Assembly: GCA_937872175.1 (NCBI GenBank)
Contig: CALMPI010000010.1
Coordinates: 62,001 to 126,000 of the forward strand
Reading direction: 5' to 3'
Length of the DNA: 64,000 nucleotides
Origin: an uncultured Flavobacteriales bacterium
Lineage (GTDB): Bacteria > Bacteroidota > Bacteroidia > Flavobacteriales_F > PHOS-HE28
Both the position numbers and the translations under genes were made by a program. A model generated the notes under the pieces. It saw only the letters and a program-made list of their open reading frames with translations, was not told the DNA's origin and did no database searches. This document shows, piece by piece, positions 24,826-32,945 of this stretch (the stretch's first letter is position 1; every line of letters starts with the position of its first letter).

Positions 24826-25926
24826 TCACATGGCCTTGTCCCGCACCACCACGTAGTTCAGTTTCAGCTGGGTGCTGCCCACGAGGGATGTGTCCAAGTG
24901 CAGGACACCGGCCTGCCGGTCGGTCCGCTCGTTCTTCTCCCCCACGTTCAGCAGGCTGTGGCAGCGCTGTACGGTAAGGCGCGGTGCGCTCAGGTGTGTC
25001 ACGATGCGGAAACTCTCATGCCACCATCCGATGTCCTGCAGGTTGAGCTGTCCCATCATGTACCGGATCACCGGGGCCTTCTGCGGACCGTTCCAGTAGA
25101 CATTGCCGAGCGATACACTGGCCTTGCTGGGCATGTTGACGTGGATGGAGGCGATCCGCGCGGCGTGCTCCACATGGAAATTGGCCAGAGTGAAGGACTT
25201 CACCACTGTGTTGCCGGCGAAGGAGGCCTCATCCCCGTCGGTGACGGCGGAGAGGAACAGGTCATGGTCGCAGGGTGCCCCTTCGCTCACGCAGTCGGCC
25301 ATCCGCACCCCGCCGCTGTTGAGCACGGCGAACGCGTCGGTGGTGGCCGTGGCGCAATAGACCCTGCATTGCTCCAGCACGGTGCTGTTGCTCTGGCTGT
25401 TGAAGGCGGTGGCCCCGGGCCAGTCGCCGTGCCGCACCACGATGCCACGGCCCGTCGGATTGGTGACGAACACATGCTCCAGGCGGGCCATCAGGCAGAA
25501 CCGTAGGTCCACCGCAGCTTCGGTCTGGCGCACGCATTTGACGTTGCGCACCTCACTCCCCAGCGTGGCCTGCAGGTCGACCGCCTTCCGGCCGCCCAGG
25601 ATGACGGCGAAGTCGCGGATGATGTAGCGGGAGGTGAGGCGCGCCACGGCGGCCTTCTGGTCGTTGACCGCACAGGTGAACCCGCGGGAATCGGGGCCGA
25701 GATGAAGGGTCGCCCCGGCCCCATCGATGATCAGGAGCGGTCGAGGAGGCAGGACGATGTCGGAGGAACAGGAATACGCGGCGGCGGCGTCGAAGCGGAC
25801 GAGGGTGGCATCCTCCGGCAGGTTGGCGAAGAAGGCCGCAGTGTTCTCCGGCGGAACGGAATAGGTGACCGCCTCCACCGGGGCGGTGGTCATAACCAGA
25901 AGGACGGCGAAGAGGATGCGATGCAT
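24826..25926 (-). CDS. Secreted right-handed beta-helix protein
   Basis: 366 residues with a signal peptide (MHRILFAVLLVMTTAPVEA). Repeated short strands such as DFAVILGGRKAVDLQATL, RLEHVFVTNPTGRGIVV and CVSEGAPCDHDLFLS give the pattern of a parallel beta-helix of the pectate-lyase superfamily. No catalytic residues recognised, so it could be a carbohydrate-active enzyme or a structural surface protein. An ATG far upstream at 26055 is in frame but crosses a perfect palindrome and is rejected; the ATG at 25926 is 12 bases after a -7 box. Confidence 0.68.
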   Translation of the reverse strand: MHRILFAVLLVMTTAPVEAVTYSVPPENTAAFFANLPEDATLVRFDAAAAYSCSSDIVLPPRPLLIIDGAGATLHLGPDSRGFTCAVNDQKAAVARLTSRYIIRDFAVILGGRKAVDLQATLGSEVRNVKCVRQTEAAVDLRFCLMARLEHVFVTNPTGRGIVVRHGDWPGATAFNSQSNSTVLEQCRVYCATATTDAFAVLNSGGVRMADCVSEGAPCDHDLFLSAVTDGDEASFAGNTVVKSFTLANFHVEHAARIASIHVNMPSKASVSLGNVYWNGPQKAPVIRYMMGQLNLQDIGWWHESFRIVTHLSAPRLTVQRCHSLLNVGEKNERTDRQAGVLHLDTSLVGSTQLKLNYVVVRDKAM

Positions 25927-25929
25927 GAT

Positions 25930-25938
25930 CCAAAGGTG
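25930..25938 (-). promoter_or_regulatory. -7 box of the beta-helix gene
   Basis: The minus strand reads CACCTTTGG, 12 bases before the ATG at 25926. Confidence 0.45.
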
Positions 25939-25961
25939 GTGATGTGTGAGCGGGATGGCAG

Positions 25962-25999
25962 CCCCCTGAAGTATGTATGGCCATACATACTTCAGGGGG
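25962..25999. repeat. 38-bp perfect palindrome
   Basis: 19-base arms meeting at 25980/25981 with no spacer; the centre is TATGTATGGCCATACATA. A shorter relative with the same 18-bp core lies at 26224-26241. Confidence 0.85.
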
Positions 26000-26220
26000 A
26001 TCTCTAAGGAGAGGTTATGTGGCCGATGATCAGTGAACCAGCCAGCGCCAGGCAAGGGCTGTGGCGCTCCGATCCAACCGTCTTGAGCGGAAGCCCGGAA
26101 AGGGAGGCGCTCCGATCCAGCTGTCGCTCATACGTCCCAGGAAGTAGCCACCGGATGACGGGATCTACAGGAACGGCCGGACTTGGAGAAGCTCAACCCC
26201 TATCGGGCAAGGCGCCCAGG
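26000..26220. other. Spacer between two related palindromes
   Basis: About 220 bases without a gene. It contains a 14-bp direct repeat GGCGCTCCGATCCA at 26063-26076 and 26106-26119. Nothing else recognised. Confidence 0.5.
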
Positions 26221-26223
26221 ATA

Positions 26224-26241
26224 TATGTATGGCCATACATA
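26224..26241. repeat. 18-bp palindrome TATGTATGGCCATACATA, second copy
   Basis: Identical to the core of the 38-bp palindrome at 25962-25999. It ends 39 bases before the alpha/beta hydrolase start and 27 bases before its -7 box, a typical position for an operator. Confidence 0.7.
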
Positions 26242-26267
26242 CGTTCCGGACCCCGTACCCATAGGCC

Positions 26268-26276
26268 TACCTTCAC
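26268..26276 (+). promoter_or_regulatory. -7 box, predicts leaderless mRNA
   Basis: TACCTTCAC, 12 bases before the ATG at 26280. Confidence 0.5.
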
Positions 26277-26279
26277 CCC

Positions 26280-27029
26280 ATGCGCCCCACCCTCCTCCTT
26301 GCGCACGGCTTCCCGCTCGATTCCACCCTTTGGGCGGGGACCCGCGCTGCCTTGCAGGACATGGCGGACGTGGTCACCCCGGACCTGCGCGGGTTCGGGG
26401 CGGATCACCGCGAGGTGCCGAACGTGCTGAGCATGGAGCTGCTTGCGCAGGACCTGGCCCACCTGTTGGACGAGCGCGGGGTGCATCGGGTGGTGGTCGG
26501 GGGCTCGAGCATGGGTGGCTACGTTGCGCTGGCCTTCGCCGAGCGATGGCCCGATCGCGTCCAGGCCCTGGTGTTGTGTAACACACGGTCAACCGCGGAC
26601 ACGCTCGAAGGTCGACAGGCCAGGCTGGCAACGGCCGCTGGCGCGGTCTCCAGGGGTACCTCCGTGATCGCCAGAGGAATGGCCCCCAAGCTCCTCGCAC
26701 CAGGGACGCGGCGCGATCGTCCGGACCTGGTCACGGAGGTGTTGGCCATGATGGAGCGCCAGCGCCCCGAAGCCGTCGCGGCCGCCTCCTTGGGCATGGC
26801 CGCCCGTCCCGACCGCACTGCGGTGCTGTCCCGGTTGAAGGTCCCCGTGCTCATCATCACGGGCGAAAGCGACGAACTGATGCCGCTACCGACCAGTGCG
26901 GTCATGAAGATGGCGGCCACGAACGGGCGGCTCGTCGTCCTTCCGGGTGCGGGCCACCTTAGCCATCTCGAACAGCCGGAGGCCTTTCACCGCGCGATGC
27001 GCGACTTCCTGGTCGGGCTGTCCCCGTAG
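26280..27029 (+). CDS. Alpha/beta fold hydrolase
   Basis: 249 residues. The oxyanion segment LLLAHGFPLD is near the N-terminus, the nucleophile elbow GGSSMGGYVAL near residue 80 (GxSxG), an acid in ITGESDELMP near 200 and His in GAGHLSHLEQP near 225, so the triad is complete. The fold covers esterases, peptidases and related enzymes; substrate unknown. The promoter region holds a palindrome that recurs near the divergent beta-helix gene, suggesting shared control. Confidence 0.85.
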   Translation: MRPTLLLAHGFPLDSTLWAGTRAALQDMADVVTPDLRGFGADHREVPNVLSMELLAQDLAHLLDERGVHRVVVGGSSMGGYVALAFAERWPDRVQALVLCNTRSTADTLEGRQARLATAAGAVSRGTSVIARGMAPKLLAPGTRRDRPDLVTEVLAMMERQRPEAVAAASLGMAARPDRTAVLSRLKVPVLIITGESDELMPLPTSAVMKMAATNGRLVVLPGAGHLSHLEQPEAFHRAMRDFLVGLSP

Positions 27030-27115
27030 GCCGGCGCCGCTTGGGCACGGTGTGTCCCGGTGGCTTCAGCAGGCGTGCTCCACCATGCGCATGGTCCACC
27101 GTGTGGTGCATGTGG

Positions 27116-27124
27116 TTCCTTTGC
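27116..27124 (+). promoter_or_regulatory. -7 box variant TTCCTTTGC
   Basis: 15 bases before the ATG at 27131. Confidence 0.45.
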
Positions 27125-27130
27125 AGCGTC

Positions 27131-27688
27131 ATGCTCACGGCCGACCTCAGCACACCGGTGGAACTTCGGACCGAACGCCTGCTCCTCCGTCCGTTCAGGT
27201 CGTCGGACGCAGCGGCGTTGCATGGCCTTCGGTCGGACGAGCGGGTGATGAGCATGATCGGTCGGCCGCGGACACGGTCGAGGGCGGACGCGGAGACCTT
27301 GATCGAGCGCACCCGGAACGATCAGCTGGAGTCCAAGGCCGTTTCCTGGGCGGTCCAACTGCACGGTGAGCGCGAGCTGTGCGGCACCATCGGGCTTTAT
27401 CGGCCGCAATGGGAGCATCACCGCACGGAGGTGGGGTATCTGCTCCACCCGGACCAATGGGGAAAGGGGCTGATGGGTGAAGCACTGCGTGCCGTGGTGG
27501 AGCTGGCGTTCGAACGGTATGACTTCCACAGCCTTGAGGCCATCACCGACCCGGCGAACACGGCCTCACGACGGTTGTTGGAGAAGAACGGGTTCGTTCT
27601 GGAGGGCCTGTTCAAGGAGAACTACCACTGGAACGGCACCTTCCTGGACTCGGCCGTGTACAGCAAACTGCGTCCCGCCGCTCCCTGA
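27131..27688 (+). CDS. GNAT acetyltransferase, RimJ/RimL type
   Basis: 185 residues. TERLLLRPFRSSDA at the N-terminus, the acetyl-CoA-binding GKGLMGEALRAVVELAF near residue 115 and NTASRRLLEKNGF near 145 are the usual GNAT signatures. RimJ/RimL-like enzymes acetylate protein N-termini or small amines; the substrate is not inferable. The aldehyde dehydrogenase follows after 32 bases and may be co-transcribed. Confidence 0.85.
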   Translation: MLTADLSTPVELRTERLLLRPFRSSDAAALHGLRSDERVMSMIGRPRTRSRADAETLIERTRNDQLESKAVSWAVQLHGERELCGTIGLYRPQWEHHRTEVGYLLHPDQWGKGLMGEALRAVVELAFERYDFHSLEAITDPANTASRRLLEKNGFVLEGLFKENYHWNGTFLDSAVYSKLRPAAP

Positions 27689-27720
27689 TCCGAAGCGGCT
27701 ACCTCCCTTTTCACGGACCG

Positions 27721-29172
27721 ATGCGCACCCATCCCCCTGCGACAGCTTTCATCGGTGGCCATTGGCGACCTTCGGAAAGCGGTCGTTCATTCACGGTGAT
27801 CGACCCCGGCGACGGCACCAAGGTGGGCACCTGTGCCGATTGCACCCCTGTCGATGCGGAACAGGCCATAGCATCGGCGCTGGAAGCGCTGCCGGCGTGG
27901 AGATCGAGGTCGGCCCGTGAGCGCGCCGCGGTCCTCATGCGCTGGTATCAGGCCGTGATGGACGACCACCGGCAGTTGGCGGAGCGCATGACCCGGGAGA
28001 GCGGCAAACCGCTGTCCGAGGCGCTGGACGAAGTGCGCTACGGCGCCTCCATGATCCAATGGTGTGCCGAGGAGGCCCCGCGGACCTTGGGTGAGGTGAT
28101 CCCAACGGACCGACCGGACCGACGGCTTCTCGTGCTTCGGGAGCCCGTGGGGGTGGTGGCCGCCATCACCCCGTGGAACTTTCCCCTGAGCATGATCACC
28201 CGGAAGGTCGCCCCGGCCCTGGCGGCAGGCTGCACGGTGGTGCTCAAGCCCAGCGAGCTCACCCCCACCACCGCCCTGGCGCTGGCGCAGCTGGCCGAGC
28301 ATGCCGGCCTTCCTCCCGGCGCCTTGAACGTGGTGACGACGCGTGATGCGGCCGATGTCGGCGACGTGCTGAGCAGCGACCCGCGGGTGCGGATGCTGTC
28401 CTTCACCGGTAGCACGAGGGTGGGCCGGCTGCTGATGGCACGGGCGGCCACCACCGTGAAACGGGTGAGCCTTGAACTGGGCGGGAACGCGCCGGTGATC
28501 GTGTTCGACGACGCTGACGCGGAGCAGGCGGCCGAGGCGGTGGTCGCAAGCCGCTTCCGGAACGCAGGCCAGACCTGCGTCTGTGCCAACCACGTCCTGG
28601 TCCAACGCGGCATCGCGGAACCGTTCATCCAGGCGTTGGTGAAGCGCGTATCCGCGTTGCGTGTGGGTCATGGACTGGACCCTGGGACCCAGGTGGGCCC
28701 GCTGATCGATGACCGCGCCATGGCGAAGGTGCTCGGGATCCTGAAGGACGCCACGGCGCTGGGGGCGCGACCGCGCACCGGAGGTGCCCAGGACCCGAGG
28801 GGCGGACACTACCTCACGCCCACCGTGCTTGCGGATGCGACCCCGGCCATGGCCTGCATGCGGGAGGAGATCTTTGGCCCGGTACTGCCCGTGATGCGGT
28901 TCGACCATGAACCGGAGGCCCTGGCCGTGGCCAACAGCACCACCTACGGCCTGGCGGCCTATCTCTTCACGAACGACCTGGCGCGAAGCTGGCGGGTCAG
29001 CGAAGCCTTGGAGGCGGGCATGGTCGGTGTCAACACCGCCCTCATCAGCACCGCCGTCGCACCTTTCGGCGGGGTGAAGGAGAGCGGCCTCGGACGTGAA
29101 GGCGGGCCCCACGCCCTCGAGGCGTTCCTCGAACGGAAGTACATTGCGGTGGCCGGTCTGGATCACAACTGA
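27721..29172 (+). CDS. NAD(P)-dependent succinate-semialdehyde-type dehydrogenase
   Basis: 483 residues, full length for the GabD group. Seen: TPWNFPLSMITRKVAPALAA (Asn of the oxyanion hole), KPSELTPTTALA (cofactor), FTGSTRVGRLL, the general base Glu in SLELGGNAPVIVF and the catalytic Cys in RNAGQTCVCANHV. It would oxidise succinate semialdehyde to succinate in GABA or related degradation; close relatives use glutarate semialdehyde. No transaminase is adjacent. Confidence 0.85.
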   Translation: MRTHPPATAFIGGHWRPSESGRSFTVIDPGDGTKVGTCADCTPVDAEQAIASALEALPAWRSRSARERAAVLMRWYQAVMDDHRQLAERMTRESGKPLSEALDEVRYGASMIQWCAEEAPRTLGEVIPTDRPDRRLLVLREPVGVVAAITPWNFPLSMITRKVAPALAAGCTVVLKPSELTPTTALALAQLAEHAGLPPGALNVVTTRDAADVGDVLSSDPRVRMLSFTGSTRVGRLLMARAATTVKRVSLELGGNAPVIVFDDADAEQAAEAVVASRFRNAGQTCVCANHVLVQRGIAEPFIQALVKRVSALRVGHGLDPGTQVGPLIDDRAMAKVLGILKDATALGARPRTGGAQDPRGGHYLTPTVLADATPAMACMREEIFGPVLPVMRFDHEPEALAVANSTTYGLAAYLFTNDLARSWRVSEALEAGMVGVNTALISTAVAPFGGVKESGLGREGGPHALEAFLERKYIAVAGLDHN

Positions 29173-29220
29173 TCGAACTTCCAACGGCCACCGACGTCCA
29201 ACCTCCGAATCCCAACGAAC

Positions 29221-29622
29221 ATGATCCGCAACCTCATCATCCCCATCGCCGCGCTGGTGCTCACCGCGGCTTCGTTGCATGCCCAGGAGCGCACCGCCAC
29301 GCGGCAGCGCACGCCGGAGGATGCCGCCACACGGGCCGCACGTCGCACCGAGCACATGCGCAGCACGCTGCAGTTGACCGAGGACCAGGTCGCCCGCGTC
29401 CAGGCCATCAACCTCAAGCACGCCGAAGCCGTGGAAGCCGCCCGTGAGGCCGACAAGGCCAAGCGCGATCAGGAGCGGCAGGAGCTGAAGGCCTCCTACG
29501 ATGCTGAGCTGAAGGCCGTGCTGACCCCCGAACAGTATGAACGCCTGCTTGAACAGCGGCGCAAGCAGACCGAGAAACGGGAGGCCCCCCCGGCACAACA
29601 GCGGCCTGCCCATCAGGAGTGA
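29221..29622 (+). CDS. Small secreted helical protein, Spy/CpxP-like
   Basis: 133 residues: signal peptide to about residue 20 (...TAASLHAQ), then two long amphipathic, Lys/Arg/Glu-rich helices (MRSTLQLTEDQVARVQAINL; LTPEQYERLLEQRRKQ) and a Pro/Gln tail. The LTxxQ pattern is shared with periplasmic Spy/CpxP-like and DUF4890-type proteins, which act as chaperones or stress sensors; assignment is by pattern only. It is followed by a strong terminator. Confidence 0.7.
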   Translation: MIRNLIIPIAALVLTAASLHAQERTATRQRTPEDAATRAARRTEHMRSTLQLTEDQVARVQAINLKHAEAVEAAREADKAKRDQERQELKASYDAELKAVLTPEQYERLLEQRRKQTEKREAPPAQQRPAHQE

Positions 29623-29642
29623 CCCACCCCGGCTTGGTCCCG

Positions 29643-29673
29643 GCGGGGCGCCCATGGGCGCCCCGCATCTTTT
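29643..29673 (+). terminator. Rho-independent terminator
   Basis: An 11-bp perfect stem (GCGGGGCGCCC / GGGCGCCCCGC around AT) at 29643-29666, followed by ATCTTTT. Confidence 0.8.
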
Positions 29674-29728
29674 CACGCCGACTTCCGTACAGGGGCGCGC
29701 ATCGAACAAGGTCGGGCCCTGCGGTTGT

Positions 29729-29737
29729 TACCTTAGC
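29729..29737 (+). promoter_or_regulatory. -7 box of citrate synthase
   Basis: TACCTTAGC, 55 bases before the ATG at 29784, so this mRNA has a real 5' leader, unlike many neighbours. Confidence 0.5.
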
Positions 29738-29783
29738 GCCCGCGAAAACCAGAACAGTTGATCCCACCGAGCACGGGCACGAC

Positions 29784-31073
29784 ATGAGCGAGACAGCGAA
29801 GATCATCCTGGGGGACAAGACCTACGAACTGCCCGTGGTGGTGGGTTCCGAAGGTGAGAAGGCCATCGATATCAGCAAGCTCCGCGAAGAGAGCGGCTAC
29901 ATCACCCTCGACCTCGGCTACAAGAACACCGGGGCCACCACCAGCGCCATCACCTTCCTCGACGGCGAGGAGGGCATCCTGCACTACCGCGGGTATCCCA
30001 TCGAGCAACTGGCCGAAAAGAGCAGTTTCCTCGAGGTGGCCTACCTGCTCCTCAATGGCGACCTGCCCAACAAACGGCAGATGGAGGAGTTCGAGGGCAA
30101 CATCAGGTACCACTCGCTGGTGCATGAGGACATGAAGCGGTTCTTCGAGTTCTTCCCGAACAACGCGCACCCCATGGGGATCCTCAGCGCGATGGTGAAC
30201 TCCCTCAGTACGTTCTATCCCAAGAGCCAGGACCCGCATCGGCCGATGAAGGACCGTGAGCGCACCATCTTCCGGCTCATCGCCAAGATGCCCACGCTGG
30301 CCGCCATCAGCTACAAGAACAACCTGGGCCATCCGTACATGTACCCGAGCAACAAGCTGGGCTACGTGGACAACTTCCTGTACATGATGTTCGGTCTGCC
30401 CACCGAGGAATACAGGGTGGACCCGGTGGTGAGCAACGCGTTGAACAAGCTGCTCATCCTGCATGCGGACCACGAGCAGAACTGCAGCGCGAGCACGGTG
30501 CGCATGGTGGGCAGCAGCCAGGCCAACCTCTACAGCGCGGTCAGTGCTGGCATCGCGGCCCTGTGGGGCCCCCTCCATGGCGGGGCCAACCAGGAGGTGA
30601 TCGAGATGCTGGAGACCATCCGCAACGACGGGGGCGACATCCAGAAATGGGTGAACAAGGCCAAGGACAAGAACGACCCCTTCCGGCTCTTCGGGTTCGG
30701 CCACCGGGTCTACAAGAACTTCGACCCGCGGGCCCGGATCATCAAGAAGGCCTGCGACGACGTGCTGGGCAAGCTCGGCATCTCCGACCCGGTGCTCGAC
30801 ATCGCCAAGCAGTTGGAGGAGATCGCGCTGAAGGATGACTACTTCGTGAGCCGCAAGCTCTATCCCAACGTCGACTTCTACAGTGGCATCATCTACCGCG
30901 CCATCGGCATCCCCACCCGCATGTTCACGGTGATGTTCGCCCTGGGCCGCCTGCCGGGCTGGATCGCGCAATGGAAGGAGATGGTCGAGAACAAGGAGCC
31001 CATCGGGCGCCCCCGGCAGATCTACACCGGCGCCACCAAACGCGATTATGTGGCCATGAAGGACCGCACGTAG
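29784..31073 (+). CDS. gltA: Citrate synthase
   Basis: 429 residues, the size of type II (hexameric, NADH-sensitive group) citrate synthases. Seen: DGEEGILHYRGYPIEQLA near residues 55-75, HADHEQNCSASTVR (active-site His), WGPLHGGANQEVIEML (second His) and FGFGHRVYKNFDPRA (catalytic region with conserved His/Arg). It condenses acetyl-CoA with oxaloacetate. The open frame extends upstream to 29619, but that would run through the promoter and part of the preceding terminator, so 29784 is used. Bracketed by terminators, it is probably monocistronic. Confidence 0.95.
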   Translation: MSETAKIILGDKTYELPVVVGSEGEKAIDISKLREESGYITLDLGYKNTGATTSAITFLDGEEGILHYRGYPIEQLAEKSSFLEVAYLLLNGDLPNKRQMEEFEGNIRYHSLVHEDMKRFFEFFPNNAHPMGILSAMVNSLSTFYPKSQDPHRPMKDRERTIFRLIAKMPTLAAISYKNNLGHPYMYPSNKLGYVDNFLYMMFGLPTEEYRVDPVVSNALNKLLILHADHEQNCSASTVRMVGSSQANLYSAVSAGIAALWGPLHGGANQEVIEMLETIRNDGGDIQKWVNKAKDKNDPFRLFGFGHRVYKNFDPRARIIKKACDDVLGKLGISDPVLDIAKQLEEIALKDDYFVSRKLYPNVDFYSGIIYRAIGIPTRMFTVMFALGRLPGWIAQWKEMVENKEPIGRPRQIYTGATKRDYVAMKDRT

Positions 31074-31095
31074 GCCCCATGCACTGACGATCCTC

Positions 31096-31126
31096 AGCCC
31101 CGGCCCAGGCGCCGGGGCTTTGTTTT
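31096..31126 (+). terminator. Rho-independent terminator after gltA
   Basis: Stem AGCCCCGGC (31096-31104) / GCCGGGGCT (31111-31119) followed by TTTGTTTT. Confidence 0.85.
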
Positions 31127-31170
31127 ACGGTCCACGGGTACGAACTTCAACCCATCCAAGCACCCCGACC

Positions 31171-31572
31171 ATGACCACGGCGACCAAAGCACAGACCCAT
31201 AAACACATCGGCGACCTGCACTTCGAGCATCAGGTGTGGATCAACCGGCTCCGCTTCTACAAGGACGAGATCGGCATCTTCGAGAAGCGGCTCGAGGAGG
31301 TCGTCACCCGGAACACCACCTCCGAGGTGCTGGCCCAGGTGGAGCACTTCCAGAACCAGTACATCCGGGAGCGGGAGGTCATCGACGAACTGCGTCACGA
31401 CATCAAGGAGCACGAGAACTTCCTGGAGAAGGAGAGCGTGGAGCGCCCGGTGGCCATCGAACACCGCCTGTACAAGGACCACGCCGGGCTCCGCGACCGC
31501 ATGGAGACCTTCGAGAAGCTCTACCGCGAACTGAAGGACGAGTTCCAGCACTGGCTGATGAAGTGGATGTGA
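31171..31572 (+). CDS. Conserved coiled-coil protein of unknown function
   Basis: 133 residues, predicted almost wholly helical and charged, with heptad-like runs (FEKRLEEVVTRNTTSEVLAQ; DELRHDIKEHENFLEKE; FEKLYRELKDEFQHWL). No signal peptide or membrane span. It begins with a short Thr/Lys-rich leader (MTTATKAQTHKHIG). Small coiled-coil proteins of this sort are common in Bacteroidota; no function known. The ATG at 31171 is preferred over 31120, which lies in the gltA terminator. Confidence 0.68.
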   Translation: MTTATKAQTHKHIGDLHFEHQVWINRLRFYKDEIGIFEKRLEEVVTRNTTSEVLAQVEHFQNQYIREREVIDELRHDIKEHENFLEKESVERPVAIEHRLYKDHAGLRDRMETFEKLYRELKDEFQHWLMKWM

Positions 31573-31598
31573 CCCCGCACGGCGGTAGGCATGAACGC

Positions 31599-31626
31599 GA
31601 ACAGGCGGCCCGCAGGCCGCCTGTTC
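31599..31626. terminator. Bidirectional terminator between convergent genes
   Basis: A 12-bp perfect stem (GAACAGGCGGCC / GGCCGCCTGTTC, loop CGCA), followed by CCTTT on the plus strand; it separates two convergent genes. Confidence 0.7.
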
Positions 31627-31646
31627 CCTTTGGTGCGCGCACCGGT

Positions 31647-32243
31647 CTATTTGCCAAAGACGTTCTTGTCGAGGTACTTGCGAAGCTCCTTGCCCAGCTT
31701 GGCATAGGACTCGGCCAGGCGGGTGCCCGTGTCGAAGTCGTATCCGCCGAACTGCGAACCCGGGACCCCCACCACCAGCATGGCACCGAGCTCGGTCCCG
31801 CTGGCCTTCTCGACGAGTTTGATGGTGGCGTTGATGCTCGCCGGCATCTTGCTCACCCCGATGTTGTAGCCCGGTTCGGTGAAGTCCGTGTTCACCACGA
31901 TGGTGTATTTCGCGTCGGCATTGTCGCGCGAGCCGCTCAATGCACCTCCATCATTGAACAGCTCCTCGAACTTCGGCTCGAAGCGGGCCACGCGGTCGGC
32001 CACCCAGCTCTTGGCGAAGTTGTCGCCCTTCCCCGCCTCCTTCTCATTGTACTCCTTCGTCTTCTTGGCCAGATAGTCAGCCTCCGTGTACTTGCCGACC
32101 ATCATGTTCTCATAGGTGAATCGCAGGTCCACGGCCTTTTCCCCTTTCAGGGCGTCGAAGGAGCCTGAGCGCATCTTCACCTTCTGGGCGGCGACCGGGA
32201 GGACCAGGCCGGCCACCAGCAACAGGGCAAGGGATCGTTTCAT
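31647..32243 (-). CDS. Exported protein of unknown function
   Basis: 198 residues with a signal peptide (MKRSLALLLVAGLVLPVAAQ). The mature part is mixed alpha/beta and contains YTEADYLAKKTKEYNEKEAG, WVADRVARFEPKFEELF and NADAKYTIVVNTDFTEPGYN. The last segment resembles proteins that assemble a beta-sheet scaffold in the periplasm, but I do not recognise the family. The start at 32243 gives the signal peptide; 32306 does not. Confidence 0.6.
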   Translation of the reverse strand: MKRSLALLLVAGLVLPVAAQKVKMRSGSFDALKGEKAVDLRFTYENMMVGKYTEADYLAKKTKEYNEKEAGKGDNFAKSWVADRVARFEPKFEELFNDGGALSGSRDNADAKYTIVVNTDFTEPGYNIGVSKMPASINATIKLVEKASGTELGAMLVVGVPGSQFGGYDFDTGTRLAESYAKLGKELRKYLDKNVFGK

Positions 32244-32263
32244 GTGTCGTGGTTGTTTGGCGC

Positions 32264-32272
32264 CGCAAGATG
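32264..32272 (-). promoter_or_regulatory. Possible -7 box
   Basis: The minus strand reads CATCTTGCG, 29 bases before the ATG at 32243. Confidence 0.4.
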
Positions 32273-32345
32273 CGAAGAACGTGCCGTTCCCCGCAGGATG
32301 GACCACGGACTGACCGTTGTCATGAACCCGGCCTGCGTCACCCGG

Positions 32346-32354
32346 TAGGTTCGC
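32346..32354 (+). promoter_or_regulatory. -7 box of the cysteine-dioxygenase-like gene
   Basis: TAGGTTCGC, 29 bases before the ATG at 32375. Confidence 0.45.
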
Positions 32355-32374
32355 GAACGAGATCCGTCCGTTCG

Positions 32375-32899
32375 ATGCTCATGCAACCCGGTGCCCGCAC
32401 TTTGCCCGGCCTGATCGCCTCATTGCGCAGGGCACGTTCGCGTGCGGCCTACGAGCGTGTGCTGCGGGCAGCGGACCTCTCCTCCGAGGAGCTTGCCGCA
32501 GCGGCCACTTGGAACGGCCGGCACTATACGAGGAACTGCCTCCTGCGCACGGAGAGCTTCGAACTGATGTTGATCTGCTTCGAACCCGGCCAGAGCACCA
32601 GCATCCACGACTATGGAGGCGAGGAGGGCTGGGTGAAGCCCGTGCAGGGCGAGCTGATCGAGGAACGCTTCCAGGTGAGCGCGGATGACACGCTGGTGTG
32701 CACGGACGAGCGGCGGATCACCGGGGATGAGGTGAGCCACCTGCCGAAGGGCGCCAGCATCCACCGCTTCACGAACCCGCTGCCCATGCGGGTGATGAGC
32801 CTGAACCTCTACGCCCGTCCGCTCCGCAGTTGGAACGTGTATGACAGGCGGAAGGGGCACGGGCGGCAACGGATCCTGACCCCGGCCGGGCGACGGTGA
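32375..32899 (+). CDS. Cysteine-dioxygenase-family cupin
   Basis: 174 residues. The middle region (ELMLICFEPGQSTSIHDYGG, then EEGWVKPVQGELIEERF) and the later KGASIHRFTNPLP follow the bacterial cysteine dioxygenase cupin, which oxidises cysteine to cysteine sulfinate with a three-His iron centre. The first ligand pair is normally HDH; here it reads HDY (codon TAT at 32612-32614), so one expected ligand is replaced by Tyr. The last His (IHRF) is kept. The enzyme may use a different ligand set or substrate, or be inactive. MQPGAR at 32381 is an alternative start. Confidence 0.72.
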   Translation: MLMQPGARTLPGLIASLRRARSRAAYERVLRAADLSSEELAAAATWNGRHYTRNCLLRTESFELMLICFEPGQSTSIHDYGGEEGWVKPVQGELIEERFQVSADDTLVCTDERRITGDEVSHLPKGASIHRFTNPLPMRVMSLNLYARPLRSWNVYDRRKGHGRQRILTPAGRR

Positions 32900-32919
32900 C
32901 ATGGTGCCGGTCCCGGGAC

Positions 32920-32928
32920 TACATTTCG
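32920..32928 (+). promoter_or_regulatory. -7 box of the sensor kinase operon
   Basis: TACATTTCG, 26 bases before the ATG at 32946; it argues against the upstream start at 32901. Confidence 0.5.
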
Positions 32929-32945
32929 GCGGTCAACAGCTGCCC

